Origin: Asterionellopsis glacialis
Taxonomy: Eukaryota; Bacillariophyta; Plagiogrammaphyceae; Rhaphoneidales; Asterionellopsidaceae
Assembly: GCA_014885115.2 (NCBI GenBank)
Contig: WKLE02004210.1
Span: forward strand, 6,855-16,976
Reading direction: 5' to 3'
Length of the DNA stretch: 10,122 nucleotides
The position numbers and the translations under genes were made by a program. Below are positions 1 through 8,620 of the stretch, one piece after another; the stretch's first letter is position 1; every line of letters starts with the position of its first letter. The notes beneath the pieces are model-generated. The model saw nothing but the letters and a program-made list of their open reading frames with translations, was not told the origin of the DNA and ran no database searches.

Positions 1-2442
1 CAACACACAAAGAAAAGAAGACTTTGTTTGGTGATGTAAATTATGAGCTTAGTTTAATCTGGAGTAAATCCAACAATTTAGTAAGAAGTAAATTATCCTG
101 AAATATAAGTAAATGATAAGTTGGAGTGCTGGAGTGGAGCAAGATGAAAAACCACCAAGCAAAATGTACACCACCACCTAGTATTTTTGTAAATCACTCA
201 GCTCTCCATTTCTTACTTCTCTATAACAACAAACTTTGCAGTCTTGTTTGTTTTGGTATAGTCCTTCATTAAGAATGTACTGCTACATGAGATTTTATAT
301 ATTACAACTGGGAGGCTTGTAACTTTGTACAATAAAAATATTCCCAAAACCTGAATCACTGCGTATAATCTATGATCACAAGACCTCTTTTTCATGATGA
401 CTGCTCTGGTACCATTGATTTCAATATGTCCTTATATAATAATGTGGTGGTCCTCCTACCACTCTGATGAACAACTCAACTGGTAGTACCTTGGATGTTG
501 ACAAGAAGTCAAGTTAAAACAAAAAATACCATCCATACCTTCCTTATTAGCTTACACATATTATACAAGGACTAGGATGTCAAATGAGCTGTTGAGATGA
601 TGCTTGGTTGTGACATGGGTGGAAAGCATGTTCTTTAATGTTTGATAATATGTTCTTATAGAGCATCTCCTTGTGGTCAGGCAAATTTGTGGTTGTTACA
701 AATGACTTTCTTTATAGTACTACTAATACCTGATCACTGTGCAAAAACTCTTTTCTTTACAAGAACTGCTGGTTGCTCTATAAATTTCTATTTGGTTGTT
801 TTGTTGTGCACTTTTTCTTAATCTTTCATTTAACCTATTTTTACACATGCAAGCCTGGGTTTTCTAGAAATCTTGATGGCAAAGCTTATTACATAGCTAC
901 ATAATCTTTGCCTTGATATCATTTCAATTGTTAATATGGGAACCTAAGAAACTCTCTGGATATCTTAGTGACAAATTTTACAGAGCTATATAGTAATCTT
1001 TACCGTTGCAGCAGCATATCCAATGTTATCCATCAATGGGTCAAAACAACACACAGCTTGCAGAAAGGAATTACAACAGCAATATCAAAAACAAACTACA
1101 AAAATGATGATAAATAAATTGTAAAAAAATAAAAATTACATACCATTATGTAAATTCTGCCTCTTTCAGCTATTAAGAAGTTAAAAAATTTAGAGAGGGA
1201 TATGATAATAGCAATCCAATAAAATGAATATGAATGTTTATGAAAAAAGAATTGTCCCAAAGAATAATCTAGTAAATTTCAAGATGTAAAGGCTTTTTTT
1301 TTTAAGCAGGGGGAGAGGGATTCTGCTAAATAGAAAGCACCAGTGTGGTGTGTTATCACTACAATCTATGATTGTGTTTTGTGGTGTTGCTACTACTTAT
1401 ATCCTAAGCAATACTATTGTCATGATGGTAACTAAAGAAGAGCCATTGAATCAATTAAATGCCAATTTTGGGTTCTGGATATTTCAGTGATAAGATTCTG
1501 TCAAATAGCTGATATGACCCTATCCATCCTCCATCCCCCAAAATGTTTTGCTGTGTGACATATTATTTGACCCAAACTCTGCATTGCAACTACTAATAGG
1601 TATTCAAAATTGATTGTGTCCTTCAATCCTTATGTAACATGGACTGCACTAATATTTCATAAACAATAAGAAGTTTTAAAAATGTTGAAATGCAGTATAT
1701 TATTCACACCCATATGGAATAAAATTAGATCTCTATCATATAGCATGCATCATGTTCCAATGTTCTATTGTACACCATGCAGTATCTTCTGTACTTAATG
1801 AATTAAATACTAAACAGCTGCAATGCAAAATGTGTTAAGGAAATTGTAAAAGAAAGGAAAGATCAAAACTACAAAATAGAATCAGCAAAAGGTTCTCCTT
1901 CTTTTTAAAGGGAGAAACTATGAAAATTATAGATAAATTTTAAGAGGCAACACAATCAAAATATGAGATTACAGTATAGTATTACTAGAATATAGGGCAA
2001 ATTACATATATATTCCAAGTTCTTCTTCATTGAACTTGTTTGTGCTCAATACTATACCTTTAATATATACCAAAAAAGACATACCTTCATTTCTATATAT
2101 TAATACCTAATGTATGATCAGATTATTATACACTTAACAGTTGGTTGATTTACTCCTATAGGTTAATTTCTAGTAATGACATGCATTAAAAAAGTTCTTT
2201 TGAAACATTTTTTTGTAAGTTGAATACACACATATATATATATGCCTCTCATTTATGGAGAAGGGAAAATATTTCTAAGGTCCAAAAGAATCATATGTAA
2301 ATAGTAAGTAAGTGTGGAATCAGTAGTACTAGTGACACTCCAGAGAACAGGATTGGCATTTGCATGTACTAGGGGGTTATATTCTTAATTTGCATGGCAG
2401 CAAAATTATGCATTTATCTCTTGTGTAGAAATTCTGAATATA
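1..2442. other. AT-rich region without a recognisable gene
   Basis: I see no supportable gene, RNA gene or mobile element here. Both strands are crowded with stop codons, and the longest open stretches are about 60 codons of low-complexity protein. The sequence is AT-rich with homopolymer runs (for example ten T at 1294-1303) and one short AT microsatellite. It could be intergenic DNA, introns, untranslated sequence or very old transposon remains. I also found no copy of the LTR sequence present further right. Confidence 0.6.
2232..2243. repeat. Short AT dinucleotide microsatellite
   Basis: Six AT units in a row, preceded by a short CA-rich stretch. This is an ordinary simple repeat for AT-rich eukaryotic DNA; no function is implied. 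Confidence 0.8.
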
Positions 2443-2787
2443 TTGTCACAAATATGTTTCTATAAGTCTACTACTAGTAGTACCAGGATCTACTCACTGG
2501 AAGACAAATTTGCTTTGGTCTTTTGTTGGTGGCACTACAATAGCCTTATTATCTGTTTATGTCCAGAATTCTCACAAGAATACAAAAAAAAATATGGCTT
2601 CCCTACACAATTTTTTACCAATCTCCAGACAAGCTGATGCTGGTCTTATATTGCTTTGTTTAGCAATAAATCAACCTTCTTGTACTACAATAATGAGTTC
2701 TTTTTGTTTGCTGCAGCTTGCTATCTCTTCTTGAATTTAATTGCTTTCACATTGCAACAGCACATGATGGATGAAGAGCCTATCTAG
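2443..2787 (+). pseudogene. Coding-like stretch with one in-frame TGA, family unknown
   Basis: One plus-strand frame stays open for about 115 codons except for a single TGA at 2635-2637. The first half is polar and includes SLEDKFALV and FSQEYKKKYGFPTQFF. The half after the TGA is rich in Phe, Tyr and Leu (ALFSNKSTFLYYNNEFF, then CYLFLNLIAF) and ends near MMDEEPI. There is no ATG at the beginning, no recognisable domain and no neighbour that suggests a role. It could be a broken gene, an exon in an intron-bearing gene, or chance. AT-rich sequence easily gives hydrophobic reading frames, so I hold this weakly. Confidence 0.18.
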
Positions 2788-3060
2788 TACTCCAGATTTA
2801 GTTGAAGCAATCCTGCCCTCTAATTAACAATCAGTGACTAGAAATTTATTGCAGGACCATCTTACTTTGATGGTCTACACTTTCTACCTTTTTACTACTA
2901 AAAATGTTATAAACAGCCTTTTTGCTTTAAATATAATTTGTTGGTGCTTACTTCAATATGTTTCTTGTTTTTTATTTTTTTTAAACTACTATTTAATGAT
3001 TGTTTTTATTTATTATTGTTCTTTATAGTAAGATAGCTCAGTCTTTTTTGTTTTGAAAAT
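2788..3060. other. T-rich spacer, no supported gene
   Basis: Strongly T-rich on the plus strand. A 64-codon plus-strand frame (2834-3028) is almost entirely Phe, Leu, Tyr, Ile and Cys, which is what T-rich DNA yields without selection. If the minus-strand coding-like stretch to the right is real, this would be its 3' flank. I see no other feature. Confidence 0.5.
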
Positions 3061-3498
3061 TTATGGATTTTCTCTTAATTGCAATTCTGTGCATTTTGTA
3101 TTTCTTGGCCATGTTATTATTTGTTTTTGTTCTCCATCTGTCAGGGTTGCTTGCTGAACATTTTGTTCAAGTCCTCCTTCTACCCACAACTTTTTTGTTG
3201 TTCCATTCATATATAGTAATTTTGTTTTTGGTGAGTGTGTCATATTTAGGATATATTGTTGGCTCATCTTTTCAACAGGAAGTAGATAGCTGAAGCAATT
3301 CTGTATATTATTTCTGTTCAAATAGTTTCCAAGTGTTGTTGCCGTTGATAAGCATGTATCAAACAAACCACGAGATATTGGTTCAAATGCTCTTGTAGTA
3401 CCTGGGTTGTATATAAGACATTGTATACCATTTAGTACTCTATTAGCATCTACAGGTCCAGTATTTTGCCCTCCTTGGAATGTATTTACTCCTGTTTT
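3061..3498 (-). pseudogene. 145-codon open stretch, possible exon or gene fragment, family unknown
   Basis: The minus strand is open from just after a TGA at 3501-3499 down to a TAA at 3063-3061. No ATG marks a start. The composition is protein-like, with balanced charged and polar residues: QNTGPVDANRVLNGIQ near the beginning, then FEPISRGLFDTCLS, LPVEKMSQQYIL and GTTKKLWVEGGLEQNVQQ toward the end. At this AT-rich base composition 145 codons without a stop is unlikely by chance. The same DNA read on the plus strand gives a purely hydrophobic 76-codon frame (3063-3293), as expected for the antisense of a polar coding sequence. I do not recognise the family. It may be an exon, a decayed gene or part of an older transposon. 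Only codon structure supports it. Confidence 0.35.
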
Positions 3499-3511
3499 TC
3501 ATGTGGTACAA

Positions 3512-4030
3512 TTGCTGCCAAGAATGTACTGACAAACACTCAACTGAAAGTAGCTACTAGCAAGGGAACAACTGAAACACAACAAACCCTAGTATCATCA
3601 AGTTTGTTCTATAATTTATCAGATATATGGTTGCTACAGATGGACACCAGTAACAAACAAAATGTCTAGATCAAGGTGACATATGATATTTTGGTCATAA
3701 TTACTGCTGCTTTGTTCCCCTTGGAGCTGGTATTGATACAAATGGGACCAATGATGCCTCAATTATTGAGGAGCTTGATGGCATCAAGCTTTCTCCAGTA
3801 GATCCCAGAATGGAAAGAGTGGCAATCAAGAATTTTTGAGTGAAGTTGTTGATGTTATCAATAAGGAAAGATGGTTGCAATTTGAGCCACATCAAATTGA
3901 TTTTGTGTTGATGCTGATACTGTCAAATACTAGCTAACCTTTTTGCAATAGAAAGTATTCTTGCTATAAACTTTGGAATATCTTCTCATGATAATTTACA
4001 GGATTTGCAAGCCTGCTCAATAGATTTTAA
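3512..4030 (+). pseudogene. Coding-like plus-strand fragments in shifting frames, family unknown
   Basis: Several short plus-strand frames look like coding sequence when read one after another. One covers about 3512-3620 (NTQLKVATSKGTTETQQ). Another, 3621-3836, includes MVATDGHQ, then a TAA, QTKCLDQGDI, a TGA, and VPLGAGIDTNGTNDAS followed by DPRMERVAIKN. A third, from about 3833, includes LSEVVDVINKERWLQFEPHQ, and a fourth, from 3933, includes ANLFAIESILAINFG. Many codons follow the purine-any-pyrimidine pattern. Joining them needs at least three frame changes and several stops, so it is a pseudogene at best. Because I chose frames by eye, part of this may be self-deception. I cannot name a family or decide how it relates to the minus-strand stretches on each side. 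Confidence 0.25.
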
Positions 4031-4043
4031 ATTGTAAGGATAT

Positions 4044-4391
4044 TACAAGTAATGGATTGGTTTATCATGACAATCATGCACAACAGCTTCAATTCCCTTT
4101 GCAAAGTTTTCATCATCAACATGGCAAAATTATTAGTTTCTTGACAGTACCTTGCCTTGTTGTTTCCTAAGAAGCAACATGTTGATAGCCATCAGGAACT
4201 ACTAGATCAGTCCCACCAAACTCAAATAGATGAAGTCCACAAAGACAGCACTCTACAACAATTACCAGATGATCTCCATCATCTCACATATCACACAAAC
4301 TTTCACCAAGTGCCACTTCTAGCTTTCTTTTGACTTCAATTCTCTTCTCACTTGACCACTTTAGCATAAAAGGGAAAAGGTTGCTTTTTTT
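4044..4391 (-). pseudogene. Decayed minus-strand coding-like region, family unknown
   Basis: One minus-strand frame runs from about 4391 to 4119 with an ATG at 4367, broken by TGA at 4286-4284 and TAG at 4169-4167. It reads SEKRIEVKRKLEVALGESL, then DDGDHLVIVVECCLCGLHLF, then FGGTDLVVPDGYQHVAS and ETTRQGTVKKLIILPC. A second frame from about 4125 to 4045 gives DDENFAKGIEAVVHDCHDKP before a TAA. Codons beginning with G are strikingly common, a usual mark of real coding sequence. I do not recognise the protein. The fragment ends about 150 bases left of the retrotransposon, so its upstream part could have been separated by that insertion. The alternative is an older unrelated mobile element. Confidence 0.3.
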
Positions 4392-4826
4392 TTCAATCTA
4401 CATACTCTCCCCTATGCCCCTGAATTAGATTCTGAGCAGCATAGGTCAGAAGCTATGTATTAGAGACAAGAGTTGGAGAAATGTTATCCATAAAGTTGAC
4501 AATGAGATGGCAGTGGCTATTGCTATTTAAGAGGCCCTGTACTATGCTGACAACCATATTGAAAAGGGAGTAGATTTTGCTGGAGTGAATAAATTATGAC
4601 CTATGGTAGTTAGTTCTAAAAAACACTTGTCAATTCACTGTTTCATCTTTGACACCTATTTCTTGTATGGGATCTTACAGCCAATCTACTTAGAGTTTGG
4701 TTCCAGCAGAGTTCGGTTTTATCATGTGAGCCAAACTCCCTGAGGCAGCCAATGAGATTTGGCCTGCAGTAGGCAAGTGGCGAGACTCGCACAATATGTC
4801 AATCAACCGTAGTACAGATGTACCGT

Positions 4827-4876
4827 GATGCGATGACATCAAGGATCAGGACAGACAAGATGATGCGATGACATCA
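4827..4876 (+). repeat. Tandem-like pair of GATGCGATGACATCA
   Basis: The 15-base sequence GATGCGATGACATCA occurs at 4827-4841 and again at 4862-4876, a 35-base spacing. A related GATGCAATGACATCA is found on the minus strand around 5314-5328 in the outer LTR. It lies in the U3-like first half of the LTR, where promoter elements are expected, so it may be a duplicated regulatory box. Confidence 0.7.
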
Positions 4877-4935
4877 TCGAGCGGACAGATGCAAACGTGC
4901 AGTGATGCGCCGCGTACATGCAAATGCTGACATCA

Positions 4936-4937
4936 NN
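4936..4937. other. Two undetermined bases (NN)
   Basis: Two N bases lie inside the nested LTR, between its U3-like and downstream parts. They mark an assembly or base-calling uncertainty in a locus with long inverted repeats, where a collapsed or wrongly joined assembly is possible. Confidence 0.99.
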
Positions 4938-5402
4938 TGCTGGTCCAGTGTACTCTCATTGGCTGCCTCGGGGAGTTTGGTTCACATGGTAAAACCAAAC
5001 TCCATTGGAATCCAAACTCTAAGTAGATCCGCCATAGGATCCCGTACTGCAATTAGGTTAAGAAGACGAATTGGTGGATTGTCAACTATTTTTAGCAACT
5101 AGTTAAAATAGCCCATAATTTATTCACTCTAACAAACTTTAATCTATTTTCACCTTACTTTTCAATATTGCTGCCAGCATAGTGCACCGCCAGATCACCT
5201 GTTTGGTGTCATGACTGGAGTTGTACTGCCCCGGAGTGACGGCCACATTCTGACATGATGCATCACACTTGGAGACATGCTACTGTGGAGCATCACCGCA
5301 CGTGCTTCACCCATGATGTCATTGCATCATGGTAGGTCTGTACTATGATTGATTGACATCATCGTATGCAAGTCGCACCTGTCACACAACTTGCCTACTG
5401 CA

Positions 5403-5413
5403 CTTGCCCCCAT
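5403..5413 (-). promoter_or_regulatory. Candidate polypurine tract
   Basis: In element orientation ATGGGGGCAAG lies directly before the first base of the 3' LTR (TGCAGTAGGC). Reverse transcription of LTR elements starts plus-strand DNA from a purine-rich tract at exactly this place. The tract has one interrupting C and one T, so it is weak but correctly positioned. Confidence 0.6.
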
Positions 5414-5440
5414 GTCCAGCAACCTAGTATAGGGACTGTC

Positions 5441-6424
5441 TTATGCAGCTGCTGCATGGTAAGGCAGCACGCAATGTATGTTGATCCTGTCAAGGATTGG
5501 TCCATGTTGTAGTGTTACAGTACCATTGTAGTGTACTTGTCATACTGTAAATGGTCCATTGCAAGGTTGTTCATATTTACGTGGGTTGGACCAATCATTT
5601 AATGGTAAGACTTTGTCATCCACCTTATAATTATGTTTGATTCTTTTAGCATTTTCACGCTGGTTGTTGCTAGCAATCCTAGCTTGTTTCCTACTATGTA
5701 TGTGTTCCCAGTTCACTTCGTGTTGAACATTAAATATCATATCTCTACTAAAAACTAGCTGGCCAGGTGTAGCTTGGAGAGTAGTATGATAAGTGGAATG
5801 TACGGCGTATGCAGTGGCAGCAAGTACACTGGCCCAAGAGTTTTCTTTGGTGCTATGTTGTACCTCATGGGTTCGTATCATATTCCCTACTACTTGATGT
5901 ATCCTCTCCAAGATAGCGTTTACTTGTGGGTTACGGGTAGTGATCGGTTTGCGCTTGATGTGGTATTCATCATCTAGCATACTACAGAAATCCTTCATGA
6001 ATTCCCTGCCTTTGTCAAAAGTGACTTGTGTAGGCCTTGGGTATTGTGCAAACCACTGTTGTTCTACTATGTTCACAATTTTGATACTGCTCCTTTTGGA
6101 CCAAGGGGCAATCTCAAACCATCCTGTTGCTGGGTCAATCATGGTAACACAGCATAGGGTAAGATCCTTGTGACCTTTTCTTTTGATAGTATAGGGTCCT
6201 ATGAGATCGACACATAGGCAGTCCTATGGTATGGCTTCTGCATCTTTTTCAGGCAGGTGTCCACACTTTTTGTGCTGACGCTTGTTCAGCTGGCAGGTGT
6301 GGCATGTTTTGCAGTAGGTCATTACATGTTCACATAGTTTAGGCCACCATAGGTGCTGCCAGATTGTCTCTTTGGTTTGGGTCTTACCAGGATGACATAA
6401 GTACATATGGTACCATTGTACCTT
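5441..6424 (-). pseudogene. Integrase domain of Pol
   Basis: Integrase joins the new DNA copy to a host chromosome. The zinc-binding HHCC module is complete: His in WYHMYLCHPG (H-X4-H), then C-X2-C in CHTCQ, with 29 residues between the second His and the first Cys. The catalytic triad is also present: Asp in CVDLIGPY (codon 6208-6206), Asp in VTFDKGREF (codon 6016-6014) and Glu in NAILERIHQ (codon 5908-5906). The last two are 35 residues apart, the classic D,D(35)E spacing. The usual Asn after the second Asp is Lys. Breaks are TGA at 6427, TAG at 6226 (where family members usually have the Trp of PWD) and TGA at 5542, after which QVHYNGTVTLQ and INIHCVLPYH continue to the true TAA at 5443-5441. 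There is no chromodomain. Confidence 0.92.
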
Positions 6425-6714
6425 TCATTTTTGTAGAGTTGATGGAATGCATATTTTATTTTTGTAGCATGTAAGGCTATAGGATTTTCTGCCCCCATGA
6501 AATAGGCATTTGGAGAAACCCTTTTTGTTAAGTGCGCAGCATTTGAGTTGACTGTCCTTAAGCTGATGCTTGAGGATGTCCGGGTACCTGAGGGGAAAAC
6601 CCTTGTCACTATTGCTATGCTGTGTCTTGTTTAGACAGTACATTTTGGCCATATCTTTGTCTGTGATATAGCATTTGGGAATGGCTTCCTTGTTATTATG
6701 GATTAGATCTTGTT

Positions 6715-7115
6715 GGGAAAGTGCATCTGCAACTATGTTATGTTTGCCTTTTGTATATTGTATTTTGGGTGTGTATTCCTCTACAAACATGCACCACCAT
6801 ATGTGTCTTTCGGTTAGGCATTTGTCGTAGGTGAGATTCTTGTGGTCCATATGTACAATAATACATTGACCTAGTAGGATGTATCAATACTCCCTGAGTA
6901 CTTCTACAATCAACAGGAGTTCTTGATCTCAAGTGTTGTACTTAGTTTGGGAGTTGGTAAGTTTCCTACTACAGAATACTACTATAGGCTTGTCATCCTG
7001 GGTGATAACAGCTCCAAGTTGGTACTTACTGGTGTCAGTATATATGTGGAAAGGCTTAGTAAAGTCCAGGTAGGACAACAGTACTTCTTTGGGTATTATT
7101 TTCTTAATATTGTCA
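6715..7115 (-). pseudogene. RNase H domain of Pol
   Basis: RNase H removes the RNA strand during reverse transcription. The catalytic set is present: Asp in FHIYTDTSKYQLGAV (codon 7036-7034), Glu in DQELLLIVE, Asp in VHMDHKNLTYD, and Asp in NIVADALSQQ near the end (codon 6727-6725). The tract EEYTPKIQYTKGKHN before the last Asp is characteristic of Ty3/gypsy elements. TGA codons at 6931 and 6886 interrupt the middle of the domain, the second at a position commonly held by Arg. The fold would be complete if those codons were read through. Confidence 0.9.
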
Positions 7116-7189
7116 AAGGCTGTTTGTTGCTCTTTGCCCCATTTGAACTTAACCCCTTTGCCCTGTAGCTTGGTTAGAGGGGTCAGTAC

Positions 7190-7969
7190 ATGGGATCTGT
7201 TTATCCACATTTGTTTATAGTAATTGATCATCCCTACAAAGGATTGTATTTTCTTAGTTGTAGCAGGGGCTGCAATATTTAGTATGGCAGAGACCTTATG
7301 ATTGAGAGGCTGTATGCCCTTACAACAGACATGGAAGACAAGATAGTCCATTTCAGTTCATCTGAAGAAGGATTTCTCAGCATTGACTTTAAGTCCCACT
7401 TCCTGTAGTCATTGCAGTACCAGGTCAATTTTATTTAGATGATTATTGAAATTGTCCATTGTAAGGAGCAAGAGATCCTTGATGTACATGTGTACGAATT
7501 CCAGTCTGCACATTAGTTTGCTCATTTTCTCTTGGAAAATGTCTGCTGAACGTGCAACTCCCATGGGTAAACATAGGTATTTGTACTTGCCCCATGGTAG
7601 GATGATGGTACATAATTTGCTAGCATCTGCATCTAGTTGTATGTGATAGTATCCCATATTTAAGTCTAAGGATGACACATATGAGAAACCTTCAAGTTTT
7701 GTAAGTAATTCCTGAATATGTGGAATAGAGAACAGATGTCGTATGATACATTTGTTCAGTTTCTGAAAGTCAGAAATAAATCTGATAGTGTTGTTTTTCC
7801 TAGGTCGTGGGAAGCTAGGGGCTGCCCATTCTGACCTATTGGCTTTCTGTAGTACATCTATGCATACTAGTCAGTCTACTTCTTCTCTAAGCAGTCATTT
7901 ATAGGCATAGGATACCAGATAGGCCTTACCATGGTATAGTTTGGAGCCTTCTTTTATTTTGATAACTAC
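7190..7969 (-). pseudogene. Reverse transcriptase domain of Pol, motif C mutated
   Basis: Reverse transcriptase copies the element RNA to DNA in virus-like particles. In order I see WAAPSFPRPRKNNTIRFISD (fingers), SLDLNMGYYHIQLD (motif A, catalytic Asp kept, codon 7666-7664), LPWGKYKYLCLPMGVARSAD (motif B, followed by IFQEKM), and motif C at 7486-7475. The thumb and connection follow with VGLKVNAEKSFF, ILNIAAPATTKKIQ and FVGMINYYKQMW. Motif C should read Tyr-x-Asp-Asp but here reads YIKD: codon 7480-7478 is AAG. The first Asp binds catalytic metal, so activity would be lost even without the stops. TGA codons break the domain at 7897, 7873, 7411 and 7360; the last three fall where related sequences usually have Arg. 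Confidence 0.92.
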
Positions 7970-8310
7970 TGGGTGATGTTCCACATGCCCAGAGTACTGT
8001 CAAATAAAGGTTCATATTTCTTAAGTAGTGCATTCAAGGCTTTTCTGTCCTTGGGGGGCAGATGCCAGCACAACCACATTACTTTGTCTAAGTCAGCCTT
8101 GTCGTACATTGCGGCTAGTATCCTGTTCATGCAATCTGTGGCTTCATATATTTGTTTAGGCTTGGTGAGTTCCTGTAGCATACTGTATGATTCCTTGATC
8201 TCATAGTCAGTCCATTTCATTGGGACTTCAGCATCCTCCCAAGTCATTACACACTGCTTATAGTCGAGTATCATACCCAGCTCTTCTAGGAGCTTGCATC
8301 TGATTATCAT
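7966..8310 (-). pseudogene. Protease C-terminus and protease-RT linker of Pol
   Basis: This 114-codon open segment begins with the end of the protease (MIIRCKLLEELGM, then MTWEDAEVPMKW). It continues through a helical linker typical of algal gypsy elements (RILAAMYDKADLDKVM) to LLKKYEPLFDSTLGMW, the segment that in Ty3/gypsy elements directly precedes reverse transcriptase. It is displaced by one base relative to the rest of pol. A TAG at 7968-7966 ends it, and PVVIKIKEGSKLYH follows in the other frame, which marks a one-base frame change there. Confidence 0.8.
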
Positions 8311-8620
8311 ATTCTATGATTGTTGACCTTTTGTCTCATTGACATTACATTCCCATTCAATGGCCTTACAGTCATCAAATTTGGGCAATTTGAATATTGC
8401 ACGGACCTTCGTTTTGATTGGTTGAGAAATTTCTGCCTTTGGTCTTCCAGAGTGTTTTGGGTGCAGGTTTGCACTTAAGCTTTTTGGTAAATTTCTTACT
8501 TACTATGGTGACTGAAGTGCCTGAATCTAATAGTCCCTTAAGTGGCTTTGCCTTCTGCCTTTGTCCTTTACATACTAGCATTAATGCAACCGTGACTGGG
8601 CAAGTATGCCTGGTCTTAGG
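8250..8620 (-). pseudogene. Retropepsin-type aspartic protease domain of Pol
   Basis: This domain would cleave the Gag and Pol polyproteins. The active-site motif LLDSGTSVTIV is intact at about 8533-8501, matching the DSG or DTG loop of retroviral-type proteases, in which two copies pair to form the enzyme. An in-frame TAG (8623-8621) lies just upstream. Near 8415 the frame moves by one base: the sequence before it reads KGRNFSTNQ and the continuation, VRAIFKLPKFDDCKAIEW, is in the next frame. A TAG at 8316-8314 then interrupts just before NMIIRCKLLEELGM, which corresponds to the usual MIIGRDLL-like C-terminal segment of these proteases. The Gly expected after MII is replaced by Arg. The domain is recognisable but cannot be made from this copy. 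Confidence 0.85.

Larger units (their letters stand above)
4765..5186 (+). mobile_element. Nested solo LTR, related family, opposite orientation
   Basis: This 422-base unit begins TGCAGTAGGC and ends GCATAGTGCA, the same terminal sequences as the surrounding LTR but on the other strand. Its first part (4765-4935) matches the inverted complement of 5270-5402. Its second part (4945-5186) matches the inverted complement of 4538-4760, including the conserved blocks AGGCAGCCAATGAG and TCTACTTAGAGTTTGG. No internal coding region accompanies it, so it is best read as a solo LTR left by LTR-LTR recombination after a second insertion. The flanking five bases (TGGCC on the left, CCGCC on the right) agree at only three positions, so the target-site duplication is decayed or absent. 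The alternative is a fold-back element, which fits the ABA'B' order less well. Confidence 0.75.
4538..5402 (-). repeat. 3' LTR of the retrotransposon, split by a nested LTR
   Basis: In element orientation this LTR begins TGCAGTAGGC at 5402 and ends GCATAGTACA at 4538. The two ends form an imperfect inverted repeat and carry the standard TG...CA dinucleotides. The LTR consists of 5402-5187 (216 bases) and 4764-4538 (227 bases), with 4765-5186 inserted between, giving an original length near 440 bases. The left half matches the partial 5' LTR at 9933-10122. The right end abuts the purine-rich tract and lies 38 bases after the pol stop, as expected. The left flank is the five bases 4533-4537 (GGCCC); its partner duplication would lie beyond the window. 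The U3 part (5402-5187) is notably richer in CpG than the rest of the element. Confidence 0.82.

Noticed and set aside
3063..3293. Plus-strand 76-codon hydrophobic membrane protein
   Set aside because: It is the antisense of a polar minus-strand frame in T-rich DNA, a usual artefact, and has no charged loops or neighbours to support it.
4827..4935. CRISPR-like array from repeated GATGCGATGACATCA
   Set aside because: Only two exact units plus one partial, inside an LTR of a eukaryotic element; no leader, regular spacers or cas genes.
4538..5186. Fold-back or MITE-type DNA transposon with long inverted arms
   Set aside because: The arms match the LTR of the adjacent retrotransposon, the ends are TG...CA, and a second inverted pair interlocks with the first. 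A nested LTR explains all of this.
5774..6173. Plus-strand frames within the integrase region
   Set aside because: They are shadows of the integrase, whose zinc-binding and D,D(35)E residues are clear on the minus strand.
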